A stretch of 64,000 bases of DNA from DATJGR01 sp963735085 (GCA_963735085.1 CAVTJP010000013.1:1-64000), one strand, 5' to 3'; positions 8,577 to 17,080 are shown, numbered from the stretch's first letter. The notes: a model not told the origin generated them from the sequence alone. A program made the numbers and translations.

Positions 8577-8837
8577 CTAACGAACTGCAGGTGCGACGGA
8601 ATACTGTCGAGCGAGATCGGTGGCGATGCGATCGCGGTCGACGTGGTACGGAACGAGCGTATCGATCGCTGTGGTGTCGTTCGGATCGATCTTCGGTAGC
8701 GTGTCGAACAGCCATTGCAGGTAGAGCGGTAGATCGAGATTGTTGGCTTTGGCCGATTCGATGAGGCTGTAGATCGCCGCACTGGTGTGGGCACCGGCGA
8801 CGGTATCAGAGAACAACCAGTTCTTACGATTATGTGA
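8577..8837 (-). pseudogene. C-terminal fragment of IS66-family transposase
   Basis: The fragment reads HNRKNWLFSDTVAGAHTSAA then IYSLIESAKANNLDLPLYL and WLFDTLPKIDP, the characteristic C-terminal region of the IS66 DDE transposase (TnpC). Everything upstream, including the DDE catalytic core, is missing: the homology stops where the RIT-type palindromic repeats begin at about 8830. The fragment therefore marks an IS66 insertion that was cut by the arrival of the recombinase element and later deletions. It cannot encode an active transposase. Confidence 0.85.
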
Positions 8838-8959
8838 AGCTTCACATAACCGCAATTATGCGAACTGCCTTGTTATGCGAAGTTAGTCGACGTCTTGCCG
8901 GCCGCGACCAAGCGGTGTACTGACGACGAGCTGGTGGTGGTTGTGACGGCTTCACATAA
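8830..8959. repeat. Terminal palindrome and repeat cluster of the RIT element
   Basis: A perfect 20-bp palindrome TTATGTGAAGCTTCACATAA lies at 8830-8849. It is followed by two copies of TTATGCGAA at 8856-8864 and 8873-8881 and by an inverted half-site CTTCACATAA at 8950-8959, just beside the stop of the recombinase gene. Such spaced half-sites are what tyrosine recombinases bind, and recombinase-in-trio elements end in comparable repeats. Confidence 0.65.
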
Positions 8960-9964
8960 TCACAGGGCCTGCAGAAAGCGCATGAGCGGATCCGGGGGTC
9001 GGTAGCGCACTGGCCTTGCGTCAGGTGGCTGCAGTCGTGAGAGTGCGAGATCCTTCATCGCAAGGTCGGCCTCAATGTACAGGTGCGTCGTCGACGGGCT
9101 CTCGTGTCCCAGCCACAGCGCGATAACGCTGATGTCGACGCCGGACTGAAGCAGGTGCATGGCCGTCGTATGACGGATGGTGTGGGGAGAGATCGCGCGC
9201 TTGTCGAGTTCGGCGTGGCGCTTGCTCGCGGCGCGCACGGCAAGTTGCAGACGCCGGGCAACGTTGGCACGGGTCATTGCGTTGCCATCGCGGGTCGGTA
9301 ACAGCGGCGAATCTGCAGACGGTTCTTTGTTGACGCGCAGCCAGGCACGAACGGCCCTCGCGGTCGCCTTCCACAGCGGCACCGCACGTTGTTTGCGCCC
9401 TTTGCCGCGCAGATGAACGCAAGGCGCCTCGTCGAGCACGACATCTTCGACGCGCACGCCGACGATCTCCGACACCCTGGCACCGGTGTTGTAGAGAAGC
9501 GTCAGCAGAAGGCGATCGCGCTGGCCGAGCCAAGTCGTTGTTGGCACGTCGATCACGGCAAGCATCTGCTCGCGCGTCAGGAACCCGAGCACCGGCCGCT
9601 CGAAGCGCTTCATGGGTACCGCCAATGCCTGTTCGACCAGCTGCAAGCTCGCGACATCGCGCCGACTGACGAACTTCAGGAACGAACGGATAGCAGCCAA
9701 GCGAGCATTCCGGCTGCGCACAGAATTACTGCGCTCGCGCTCTAGATGCTCCAGAAAGCTGGTAATCAAGCTCTGATCGAGGTCGGCAATTACCAGCGCC
9801 GTCGGCGCCTTGCCAAGGCGTTGCTCGGCAAATCCAAACAGCAACGAGAACGCATCTCGGTAGGACGCGATGGTGCGTGGGCTCAGTGCACGCTGGTTTA
9901 CCATGTAGGTCGTAAAGAAATCCTGGACCAGCGTTGCGAACGAGGGCGAAGCGGCGCTACGCAT
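8960..9964 (-). CDS. Tyrosine recombinase, third gene of RIT element
   Basis: The 334-residue protein is a complete tyrosine recombinase: a core-binding SAM-like domain (about residues 10-105) and a catalytic domain (about 125-320). The catalytic residues are visible: Arg in NTGARVSEIVGVR, the H-x-x-R motif in SPHTIRHTTAMHLL, His in LWLGHESPSTT and the nucleophile Tyr in HLYIEAD. Size and sequence fit the last enzyme of recombinase trios. The start codon at 9964 lies inside the end of the preceding recombinase fragment (overlap 9957-9964). The enzyme could still be active on the palindromic repeats at 8830-8959. Confidence 0.9.
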   Translation of the reverse strand: MRSAASPSFATLVQDFFTTYMVNQRALSPRTIASYRDAFSLLFGFAEQRLGKAPTALVIADLDQSLITSFLEHLERERSNSVRSRNARLAAIRSFLKFVSRRDVASLQLVEQALAVPMKRFERPVLGFLTREQMLAVIDVPTTTWLGQRDRLLLTLLYNTGARVSEIVGVRVEDVVLDEAPCVHLRGKGRKQRAVPLWKATARAVRAWLRVNKEPSADSPLLPTRDGNAMTRANVARRLQLAVRAASKRHAELDKRAISPHTIRHTTAMHLLQSGVDISVIALWLGHESPSTTHLYIEADLAMKDLALSRLQPPDARPVRYRPPDPLMRFLQAL

Positions 9965-10180
9965 GGGCCACCTCCGGATTGAAGGCGAAACGTTCGAACG
10001 TCGAGCCGACTACGGCCAACAGTTCTGGTGTGCCGGTCAGGTACCAATAGGTATCCGAGATCTTGGCATGACCAAGGTAGGTGCACAGCCACAACATCCC
10101 CTGATCCACCGATACACCGCTGTCGTGCCATAGCTGTACGCGGCGCACCGCGAACGTATGACGAAGGTCGGCTGCGGGCC
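9957..10180 (-). pseudogene. C-terminal fragment of second RIT recombinase
   Basis: The fragment contains the C-terminal catalytic part of a tyrosine recombinase: box II as DLRHTFAVRRVQLWHDSG, then LCTYLGHAKISDTYWYLTGT with the His and nucleophile Tyr, then ELLAVVGSTFERFA. The first catalytic Arg and the whole N-terminal half are absent. The motif TYLGHxKxxDTYWYLTGTPELL is typical of the middle gene of recombinase trios. The overlap of its end with the next recombinase start is the original gene arrangement, so the loss came from a deletion on the upstream side. Confidence 0.8.
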
Positions 10181-10246
10181 AAGGGCAACTGATCGAACTG
10201 AGCGCGTCGACGCTCGGACAGCTCATAGGCATTCAACTCACAGACC

Positions 10247-10648
10247 TCACGACGTTTCGCCACCGTTGCCGGCATAGACATACAACAGGCGCAGCGCGGC
10301 AATGATCAGCGGCGTGAAGGTCATGGCCATGCCGAATACGCGGAACCCATAGTTCTCCTTGGCCTGGCTGACTCCCACGGCGTGAGATATCCGGCCGGCG
10401 ACGATGCAGGCGCCCAGTCCATGCACGAGCAACGCGGTCGCCCCGGTCGCTTCGACAAAGTAGATGAGCAACAGGCTCAGTGGGACGTACTCGGCGAAGT
10501 TGGAGTGCACACGCATTGCGCGCAGCATGGCCGCATTGCCGGCGTCTCCAATGGCGATTCCAAGCCGCCGGCGCATGCGAAGCGTTCGGATGCTCAACCC
10601 GACAAACAGCAAAGAAAGAAGGCCGGCGTAAAGCAATACGATGTGCAT
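10247..10648 (-). CDS. MAPEG family membrane protein
   Basis: The 133-residue protein has four hydrophobic segments (about residues 3-22, 55-72, 75-92 and 107-128) and the MAPEG signature: an early RxRxxxxIAIGDAGN-like loop, RAMRVHSNFAEYVPLSLLL with the conserved HxNxxEYxP, and ARISHAVG-like RISHAVGVSQ. MAPEG proteins include glutathione transferases and relatives in eicosanoid metabolism; bacterial members are mostly of unknown substrate and sit in the inner membrane. The start at ATG 10648 gives the normal family length. It follows the truncated RIT element closely, but its own sequence is complete. Confidence 0.85.
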   Translation of the reverse strand: MHIVLLYAGLLSLLFVGLSIRTLRMRRRLGIAIGDAGNAAMLRAMRVHSNFAEYVPLSLLLIYFVEATGATALLVHGLGACIVAGRISHAVGVSQAKENYGFRVFGMAMTFTPLIIAALRLLYVYAGNGGETS

Positions 10649-10788
10649 GATTGGTGGGTCCTGAAAAATCGATCGGCGAGATCACCGTAGGCGCGTCGGG
10701 CGACACCTATATTCTGTAGCGACCAGCGTCGATTGCTTGCGAACTGCAGCGTTGAAATCGAATTTTGGCGATGTTCCCGAAGGCGACG

Positions 10789-11208
10789 TCAGTCCTTTGC
10801 TGGTCTCCAGAGCGGTCCAACCGCGATCAGAAGCACAAGCACGTTGAACAGAGCATTCGATGTGTTTCCGGACGCGAGGGACCCTGCACTGTCGAGAACG
10901 AACCAGGCAATGAGGCCGGTGAGTACGGACCGACGCACGGCCTCCGGTGCCGCGTCATAGACCCATGATGCCAGACACCAGATCGTCAGACCCCAGCCAA
11001 GAAGGAAGCCGCCGGTCAGCGCCGACAGGAACCGCGTGTCGGGCGATGCGTACGTCGTCGCGCCGTCTATCGGCCAACTCAAAATATCGAGGGTCAGCCG
11101 GGCTGGCTCCAGCGTCTGGGTCATCGTGCCCAGAAAGAAGACCGGGCCGAATGATCCGACAACGATGGCCGCGATCTTCAGCCAGAACTTGTGGAACGTG
11201 CGCGACAT
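10789..11208 (-). CDS. Hypothetical inner-membrane protein
   Basis: The 139-residue protein has about four predicted membrane segments (residues about 12-33, 62-82, 94-112 and 116-134) with short loops. It has no cysteine pairs, haem or cofactor motifs. The ATG at 11208 (MSRTFHKFW) is preferred to the upstream one because it places a short basic N-terminus before the first membrane helix. I do not recognise the family with certainty. It lies alone between the MAPEG and SnoaL-like genes on the same strand. Confidence 0.6.
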   Translation of the reverse strand: MSRTFHKFWLKIAAIVVGSFGPVFFLGTMTQTLEPARLTLDILSWPIDGATTYASPDTRFLSALTGGFLLGWGLTIWCLASWVYDAAPEAVRRSVLTGLIAWFVLDSAGSLASGNTSNALFNVLVLLIAVGPLWRPAKD

Positions 11209-11340
11209 GACGAACTCCACTTCACAAACGATGGTTCAACTTTTGAAGCCATGATCGAAACCGGTGGCCCCAACTGGGTCGCATCGGCATCACGGTTCTC
11301 CGATTTTAGAAAGGCCGGCTCAAGCCGACCTCGTCTTTGT

Positions 11341-11724
11341 TCATGCGGCGCCCATCAATTTCACGAGGTCCTTCTGAATGACGGCCATGTCAAAGTACTC
11401 GCGCCAGTACTTGATCTTGCCGTCTTCGACCTCGATCACACCCGCAACAGGCAGCGAGAACCAGCCGTGCTCTGCAAGGTGGTTGTCCAAACGTTCCACA
11501 AACACCGTCTTGCCAGCTTCCGCCTCGCGCAGGATGTCGAACCTGTTTTCCTTGAGCGGGGCAAAGAACGGTTCCAGCGTGGAGCGGATACCTTCCGGGC
11601 CAGACACTGGAGCCGCAGCTCCGTTCACGTACTGGACGTCGTCCGCCACGTACTGCAGTGCGGCGTCAAAATCGATTTTTTCCATTGCCGCCATGAAAGC
11701 ACGGACGGTTTCTAGTGGGTTCAT
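11341..11724 (-). CDS. SnoaL-like / limonene-1,2-epoxide hydrolase family protein
   Basis: The 127-residue protein begins MNPLETVRAFMAAMEKIDFD and continues with AALQYVADDVQYVNG and WREYFDMAVIQKDL, the cone-shaped alpha+beta fold (NTF2-like) of limonene-1,2-epoxide hydrolases and SnoaL cyclases. LEH enzymes use an Asp-Arg-Asp triad; the protein has candidate acidic residues (DD after YVA, DGKIKYWREYFD), which is compatible with hydrolase activity on an epoxide. Its substrate is unknown; terpenoid or steroid epoxides would fit the catabolic genes elsewhere in the window. ATG 11724 gives exactly the family length. Confidence 0.75.
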   Translation of the reverse strand: MNPLETVRAFMAAMEKIDFDAALQYVADDVQYVNGAAAPVSGPEGIRSTLEPFFAPLKENRFDILREAEAGKTVFVERLDNHLAEHGWFSLPVAGVIEVEDGKIKYWREYFDMAVIQKDLVKLMGAA

Positions 11725-11930
11725 CGATGTCTCCTGCGGGAACGTTGTTGGGTTGCCGAATGGTTTCATCGCCAGCAGGAACGGGGCAATTATCTCCGGG
11801 GTAGTCACGATCCGGTAACGCCGGGACTCTGAACTGGCGGCGGTAGCCGGCTCCTCGCGAGGATCGTTTCCAAGAATTCGACGTGCGCGACCTCCACTAC
11901 ACATCCTCGGCTTTAGAAAATTTCGTCCTA

Positions 11931-12065
11931 TCAAGCCCCAAAGTGCGGAGAGCGAATCTGTGCGGCGGAGCCGTTGTCATTCAAGCTCGGCTCGGACGTG
12001 TTGCTAGGAGGTGGCTCGGCCACGAGATCAGGCAAGACGGCTTCCTCAGTAGTTGTCGCACCCAT
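11931..12065 (-). CDS. Possible small ORF after the porin gene
   Basis: After the porin stop, the same frame is open again and, from ATG 12065, encodes 44 residues starting MGATTTEEAVLPDLVAEPPP and ending at TGA 11931. The open frame also extends upstream with a hydrophobic stretch (LPYVLAAVTL) up to the porin stop, so the whole might be a signal-peptide-bearing small protein with a non-ATG start. Nothing else supports it. The remaining sequence from 11725 to 11930 shows no gene. Confidence 0.25.
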   Translation of the reverse strand: MGATTTEEAVLPDLVAEPPPSNTSEPSLNDNGSAAQIRSPHFGA

Positions 12066-12101
12066 CAGCGTGACAGCGGCGAGGACGTAGGGAAGCGCAG
12101 G

Positions 12102-14399
12102 TTAGAAGAGCGTCCGCCAACCTAAGCGGACGTAATAGCCCACGAGGTCCATTGATTGGGTCGATACTCGCGCATCACGCCGAGTGCTGTCGTAGCCGCT
12201 CTCGAATTCGAAATACATGCTCCGCGTCGGTCGATAGTCGAGGCGCAGTGACGGCGAGATCGTCCACTGCGTCTGGCCGACGCTTGAGAAATCCTGATAG
12301 CCGACGCGAACCCTCGGATAAATCTGCCAAACGTTGCGGAGCGTGAAGCGGTTGTTCCAGTACACCGAACTCGCGCGGGAATCTGGGCTGTCGGTGTAAC
12401 GCAGGTAAATTGCGGAGTACGTCTGGGAACCGAATATATCATCCAGCCGAAATCTCAGCGTGTAGTAATAGTCGCGCCGCGACGGCGTTGCCGCGACGTT
12501 GCCCGACGCCTGCGTATCGGCATAGTCGGAATAGGACACGTCACCGCCGAGCGCAAAGCGCTGCGTAATGTCTTTGTCCACGCCAAACGTTCCGATCGTC
12601 AGCGTCGAGGTTCGATCGTCCGCGAGTTGCTCGATCTGCTGATTCGTATAAGAGTTTTCGAGATCGCTCAGGCTATTGACCCCCTGCCCGATCAACGCAT
12701 TTTCCGTCGTGATGTAGGGAGCGCGTCGGTGGTCGAAGTTCAGATACGAGCTCAACCCGTTTTCGAAACGGTAGTTGACCATCAAATAGCTCGTGTTCAA
12801 CGCCTGATGGTAGGTGTCGTAATCGAACAGCGAGAACACCGATAGATTGTTGCGGAAGAATCGCGTCTCCATGCCGACGGCGCGGCGATCGAGCAGCCCG
12901 TCTGCCTGCTGCTCGATATAGAACGGGGCGAACTCCAACATGCCATCCGCCAACGAGATCCTGGCGTTGACACCGTAAAGTGGGCGGTCCGTGGTGAAAC
13001 CATTGACGCCGTAGTCGACTGCGTATCCGCCGAGCGCCCCAAGTTGCAGCCACGGCAGCACTTTGTAGGTCACCATCGCGCCGTCGTACCGGCCCAGCAC
13101 GCCGTTGTTTTGCTGGGATTGACGTCCGACCCTGACGTCCACCCCCCAATCGATCTGTTGGGCATCGAAGTAGGCCGTCGACATCTGGTAGTTACTATCG
13201 GCGTTGGAACTGAAGTCATACAGGCCATTGGTTGAAACGCGCATCTGCAGATCGAGGCTCGACGTTCTTCTGCCCACGATGACATCCGCATTCGTGAATA
13301 GACCATCTACACCGACGACCGACTTGTCGCCGTTTACCGATAGCTCGTTGCGTTGATAGAACTGGGATACGTTTCCGACAGCGGTCCACGTACCATCGTC
13401 TCGGGTTGGTGCCTTCAACTTTTGTTGAATGGGCAGGGCGCGCGTGATCAGGCCCAACAATCGCTGTCGTACCCGCGGCGCCGCTTCCGAATCCGGGTAT
13501 TGCGCGAGAAACTGGTCGTAGATCGCCTTCGCCTGGGCGTCCTGGTGATTGCGCTCGCGTGCCATTGCCAACATCTCGAGCGCTTCCTGACGAACGGCGA
13601 CGTCGCTCGACTCAGACGCCTTGGCGTACAGCACGATGGCGCGGGGATAGTCCTGCGTCATTGCAGCCTGACGCCCTTCCGCGAGCGCATTCTGGTACAC
13701 ACTTGCATCTTCCTGGGTCGTAGCGACAACCGGCGCCATAGCAGCTGCAGCCGGCGCGAACGGCGTGACGGGCGCGGTTGCGGTAGGAAGCGCCTGCGCG
13801 GCAGCAGGAACAGATCCACCCTGGCGCTCAACGACCGCGGAGGGGCGGGCGCTCGGCAGCTCGGCCGTCGGGGCGGTCTGCTGCGCCGGCACATCTCCTT
13901 CCTCCCGACTGAGCACGCCGTCTGCGGCCGACGGTGGTCCACCGTCCGCAGATTGCAGCGCCGAAACCACCGCGCTCGCAGCGGGTTCGACGGCCACGCG
14001 CGCCTCTGCGGACTTCGTCATGCGGATATCGACACGCCGCGCATCGCCCTGCGGCATTACTTCGACGGTCATCGGTTGATCCAGCTGTACCGTGAGGAGG
14101 TATCCGCCCACACCGCTGCCCTCGAACGTGACCTTCTCGATGGCGCCCAGATCCCCGGAGAAGCTCTCTTCCTTCTGGTCCCACTGCGACGACATCGTGG
14201 AGGCGCGCAGGCGGACTTCGATCCCGTCGGACTTAGCCTGATGGGCGGTCACTCGAATGTCATCGGCGAACTCGAATTCAACGACGACGGCATCCTCGGA
14301 CCGCTGGACAACGCGCGCGCCTTGCAGCGGCGTGCTGTCGGCTGCGGCGGCGCCGCACCAGACGATCGAGGCAACAAGGCAAGCGCGTCGAGCCAACAT
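12102..14399 (-). CDS. Outer-membrane beta-barrel porin with AMIN-like and TPR-like N-terminus
   Basis: This 765-residue protein has a signal peptide (to about residue 22), a strand-rich AMIN-like domain (about 25-140, with VVVEFEFADDIRVTAHQA), an Ala/Pro-rich linker (about 140-235), a TPR-like segment (about 240-330) and a C-terminal half (about 345-765) of alternating amphipathic strands rich in Tyr, Arg and Asp that ends with GWRTLF, an aromatic C-terminal Phe as needed for BAM insertion. It is therefore an outer-membrane barrel of some 20 or more strands. Its start at ATG 14399 is 2 bp after the stop of the 14-haem cytochrome gene, and cytochrome genes precede it in the same operon. By analogy with porin-cytochrome conduits (MtrB/PioB class) it may form the channel for a cytochrome; I see no direct MtrB homology (for example no N-terminal CXXC pair). 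Confidence 0.8.
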   Translation of the reverse strand: MLARRACLVASIVWCGAAAADSTPLQGARVVQRSEDAVVVEFEFADDIRVTAHQAKSDGIEVRLRASTMSSQWDQKEESFSGDLGAIEKVTFEGSGVGGYLLTVQLDQPMTVEVMPQGDARRVDIRMTKSAEARVAVEPAASAVVSALQSADGGPPSAADGVLSREEGDVPAQQTAPTAELPSARPSAVVERQGGSVPAAAQALPTATAPVTPFAPAAAAMAPVVATTQEDASVYQNALAEGRQAAMTQDYPRAIVLYAKASESSDVAVRQEALEMLAMARERNHQDAQAKAIYDQFLAQYPDSEAAPRVRQRLLGLITRALPIQQKLKAPTRDDGTWTAVGNVSQFYQRNELSVNGDKSVVGVDGLFTNADVIVGRRTSSLDLQMRVSTNGLYDFSSNADSNYQMSTAYFDAQQIDWGVDVRVGRQSQQNNGVLGRYDGAMVTYKVLPWLQLGALGGYAVDYGVNGFTTDRPLYGVNARISLADGMLEFAPFYIEQQADGLLDRRAVGMETRFFRNNLSVFSLFDYDTYHQALNTSYLMVNYRFENGLSSYLNFDHRRAPYITTENALIGQGVNSLSDLENSYTNQQIEQLADDRTSTLTIGTFGVDKDITQRFALGGDVSYSDYADTQASGNVAATPSRRDYYYTLRFRLDDIFGSQTYSAIYLRYTDSPDSRASSVYWNNRFTLRNVWQIYPRVRVGYQDFSSVGQTQWTISPSLRLDYRPTRSMYFEFESGYDSTRRDARVSTQSMDLVGYYVRLGWRTLF

Positions 14400-14401
14400 C
14401 G

Positions 14402-15511
14402 CTAGAACGAACTGCTGCGAACGCTGTGGCAACCCGACTGGCCACAGTTTCGATCGAGATCGACCGACCTGTTCCTGTGGTCACCGGCGGTGTATTGGCC
14501 GGCATGACACTCCGCGCAATCCGGTAGGTAAGCCGGATATTTGAAGGGAACGACTTCCGCATTCGTCGTGTGACACTGAACGCACGCCAGTGCTGCGCGG
14601 TGATCACCCGGATAGTTGGCCGACGTGTGCACAAAAATACTCGGCTTCCACACGCTGGTCGTGTGGCACTCTTCGCAGTCGCGCGACGTCACGAAGTGGT
14701 TCGCCGGCTTGCCGGTCGCCGCTATGCCGTTATGACAGCTGGCGCAGTTTCCGCTGACGCCGGCATGGTTGAAACCGACCGCCGGCTTCCAAGCCAGCGT
14801 CGAGTGACACTCGTTGCACTCCGCGGTCGTCTGCACGTGGTTCGGCGTTTTACCCGTCGCTGTTGTGCCGTTGTGGCAGCTTGAGCAGCTTCCGAGAACA
14901 TGCGTGTGATCGACCACGACGACCGGTTTCCAGAAGGCCGTCGTATGACAGTCCTCGCAGATGTTGTCGGTCAGTATATGTTTCAGTCCTTTGCCCGTAG
15001 CCCTTACGCCGTCGTGGCACTGGTAACACCCATTGACGATCCCCGCGTGATTGAACGCCGTCACACTGGTCCAGGAGAAGGTGTTGTGGCACCCACCGCA
15101 GTCGTCCGAGGTCAGCGGATGAGTAGGCGGTTTTCCGTTCGCATAAGTGCCGTTGTGACACGACTGGCAGGTGCCCACCACTTCGTCATGGTTGACGATC
15201 GGAACCGTCTTCCAACTGGTCGTGGTGGTATGGCATGCCTCACATACCGCTGTCGTCAGCATGTGTTGGGGCGTCTTCGCCGTGCTCGCGATTCGATTGC
15301 TGCCGTCATGGCAACCTGCGCAGCGGCGCGGCGTTCCTTTGAACACGCCGTTCCGGTGGCACGCCTCGCAGTCGACGTTGCGGTGCAAGCCGTCGAGTTC
15401 GAACCCCGTCGTAAAATGATCGAACGGAACTGCAGACGGCACCGCGGCGTCCGCCGCAACGGGCGCGACACACGTCAGGAGCAGCCAGAGGAGCGTTGCG
15501 CGGAGCTTCAC
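14402..15511 (-). CDS. Multihaem c-type cytochrome, 14 haem motifs
   Basis: The 369-residue protein has a signal peptide (to about residue 22) followed by 13 CXXCH motifs and one terminal CX4CH (CGQSGCH). Most are arranged in a repeated di-haem unit of about 45 residues: a DH or NHA element, CxxCHNG, ATGKxxxH, then CxxCH followed by W or F. The His residues outside the motifs could give bis-His ligation, as in class III-type multihaem cytochromes. The protein ends SGCHSVRSSSF, almost the same tail as the 33-haem protein at 27639-31046. GTG 15511 is the start because it precedes the signal peptide directly; it lies 7 bp after the 21-haem gene, and the porin starts 2 bp beyond its own stop. It should be periplasmic or surface-bound. 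Confidence 0.9.
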   Translation of the reverse strand: MKLRATLLWLLLTCVAPVAADAAVPSAVPFDHFTTGFELDGLHRNVDCEACHRNGVFKGTPRRCAGCHDGSNRIASTAKTPQHMLTTAVCEACHTTTTSWKTVPIVNHDEVVGTCQSCHNGTYANGKPPTHPLTSDDCGGCHNTFSWTSVTAFNHAGIVNGCYQCHDGVRATGKGLKHILTDNICEDCHTTAFWKPVVVVDHTHVLGSCSSCHNGTTATGKTPNHVQTTAECNECHSTLAWKPAVGFNHAGVSGNCASCHNGIAATGKPANHFVTSRDCEECHTTSVWKPSIFVHTSANYPGDHRAALACVQCHTTNAEVVPFKYPAYLPDCAECHAGQYTAGDHRNRSVDLDRNCGQSGCHSVRSSSF

Positions 15512-15518
15512 AGTGAGC

Positions 15519-17078
15519 TCACGGATTCAGTAACGCGGGCGCGCGAAATGATTCCGTTGAATGACAACGACTGCAATCAGCGCCGAACTTTCCGTCATGC
15601 CTGTCGTCCTTGGCGTGGCAGCTGAAGCACGCCCGCGACAGCTTAACGTGTTCGGTGATTGCAACTTTGTGACACGCCGCGCATTCAAGCCCGTGATGCG
15701 CCCCGGTGAGCGGATATGTCGTCTGCTTGTCATGGTCGAACTGCCAACGATCCCAACCATTGGGGTTGTGGCAGGTCCCACAGACTTTACCGAATGCGCC
15801 GTTGTGGTAGTCGCGATCCGCATGACAATCGCCGCAGACGTCAGACACGCCCGTGAAATCGAGCTTGGTATGACAGGCTTCGCATGCAGCCGACGCGTGG
15901 ATGCCGATCAGTGGAAACTTCGTGAACGCGTGATCGAATGCAACCGAATGCCACGTGACTTCCGTATGGCAACTATCGCAGGCCTTATATCGGCCGCTGT
16001 GAGGGTCGTCCTTTTGATGACAGCCGATACAGGTTTTCGGTAGTTTGTCCGTCAGTGCGCCACGATGGCAGCTCTCGCACTTCAGCGACTCATGCGCGCC
16101 GTTCAGCGCAAACCCGGTCTTGGCAAGGTGGTCGTACTGGTTCTCCCACTTCGACTGCCCGTGACAGTCACCACACTTGCCGCCGAATCGGCCGTGATGT
16201 TGGTCGTCGGCGCTATGGCATCCATTGCAGTCTTTCGGCGGTTTTTTGATCGCCATGTTGTCAAGGTGGCATGCGCTGCAGACCAGTTCCTTGTGACGGC
16301 CCGACAATGCAAAACCGGTTTGTTTGAAATGGTCGAACGCGACCCCGCTCCATTTGGTCGTGTTGTGGCACGACGCACAGTTCGTACCGCGACTGCCACG
16401 ATGTACGTCATCGGCGCTATGGCAGGACACGCAGGTCTTCGGCAGCCCCCTCCAGACCTCGTCAACATGGCAACGTTGGCAGACCACATCGACGTGCGCG
16501 CCCAGCAGGTTGAATGCCGTCTTCGAATGGTCGAAACGAACATCGGGCCACGCCCGATCCTCACTGTGGCATCCCGCACATTTTTCGCCCAGGCGCTTCA
16601 TGTGCGGCTGCGCCTCGCCATGGCAGGAGGAGCATTCGACAGACGCTTCTCTGAACTGCTTGCCTTGCGTGTGACAGGCGCCGCAGTCGCGACCCACATG
16701 GCCGCCGCGCAGCGGGAAATTCGTTCGATCGTGATCGAATGCCGAACGATCCAGACCCACGACGTCGGCATCACGACCCTTGTGCTCGGTGTGACAGTTC
16801 TTGCACAGAAGCCGTGGTTGATCTTTCGCGATGCGGCCATGGAACCCCGTCAGCGACGTCACGTCGGAACGAATTTCCTTGTGACAATCCATACACAAAG
16901 CCGGCTGCTCGCCCGCGACAAACGCTCGATGACAATTCGCACAATTGTTTTCTAAGTCAGCGTGCCCTTTGATCACCGGACCAGGCATGACCAGTCGCTC
17001 TAGGCTCGCAGCAAAAGACGGGCCCGGCAGGAACAACGTCAACATCAGCACGATGCGTGCTCGGGGATGCAATCTCAC
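15519..17078 (-). CDS. Multihaem c-type cytochrome, 21 haem motifs
   Basis: The 519-residue protein starts at GTG 17078, only 2 bp after the cytochrome b stop, with a signal peptide ending near PGPSFA (about residue 23). It has 21 CXXCH motifs and no CX4CH. The pattern is a repeat of about 65-70 residues: FDH-x2-T-x-F-x-L-x-G-x-H, CxxCH, CxxCH-x-x-DDxHxG, CxxCH-x4-W. Such tri-haem repeats are seen in large periplasmic cytochromes. A string of 21 closely spaced haems about 500 residues long could span the periplasm as a wire between the inner-membrane cytochrome b and the outer-membrane partners. This role is inferred from the operon; the haem count is directly read from the sequence. Confidence 0.9.
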   Translation of the reverse strand: MRLHPRARIVLMLTLFLPGPSFAASLERLVMPGPVIKGHADLENNCANCHRAFVAGEQPALCMDCHKEIRSDVTSLTGFHGRIAKDQPRLLCKNCHTEHKGRDADVVGLDRSAFDHDRTNFPLRGGHVGRDCGACHTQGKQFREASVECSSCHGEAQPHMKRLGEKCAGCHSEDRAWPDVRFDHSKTAFNLLGAHVDVVCQRCHVDEVWRGLPKTCVSCHSADDVHRGSRGTNCASCHNTTKWSGVAFDHFKQTGFALSGRHKELVCSACHLDNMAIKKPPKDCNGCHSADDQHHGRFGGKCGDCHGQSKWENQYDHLAKTGFALNGAHESLKCESCHRGALTDKLPKTCIGCHQKDDPHSGRYKACDSCHTEVTWHSVAFDHAFTKFPLIGIHASAACEACHTKLDFTGVSDVCGDCHADRDYHNGAFGKVCGTCHNPNGWDRWQFDHDKQTTYPLTGAHHGLECAACHKVAITEHVKLSRACFSCHAKDDRHDGKFGADCSRCHSTESFRAPALLNP

Positions 17079-17080
17079 GA

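Larger units (their letters stand above)
8830..10180 (-). mobile_element. Truncated recombinase-in-trio (RIT) element
   Basis: The stretch carries one full tyrosine recombinase gene, the 3' end of a second recombinase that overlaps it by eight bases, and terminal half-site repeats. RIT elements normally have three overlapping recombinase genes in a row; here the first gene and most of the second are gone, with the break at about 10180. The other terminal repeat is missing as well, so the element should be immobile on its own. Confidence 0.7.

Noticed and set aside
10233..10706. Alternative minus-strand frame overlapping the MAPEG gene
   Set aside because: It is out of frame with the MAPEG protein, which has four membrane helices and the family motifs.
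12102..15511. Classical MtrAB pair
   Set aside because: There is no decahaem MtrA-sized protein, and the barrel lacks the N-terminal CXXC pair typical of MtrB, so the genes are named only as a cytochrome-porin group.
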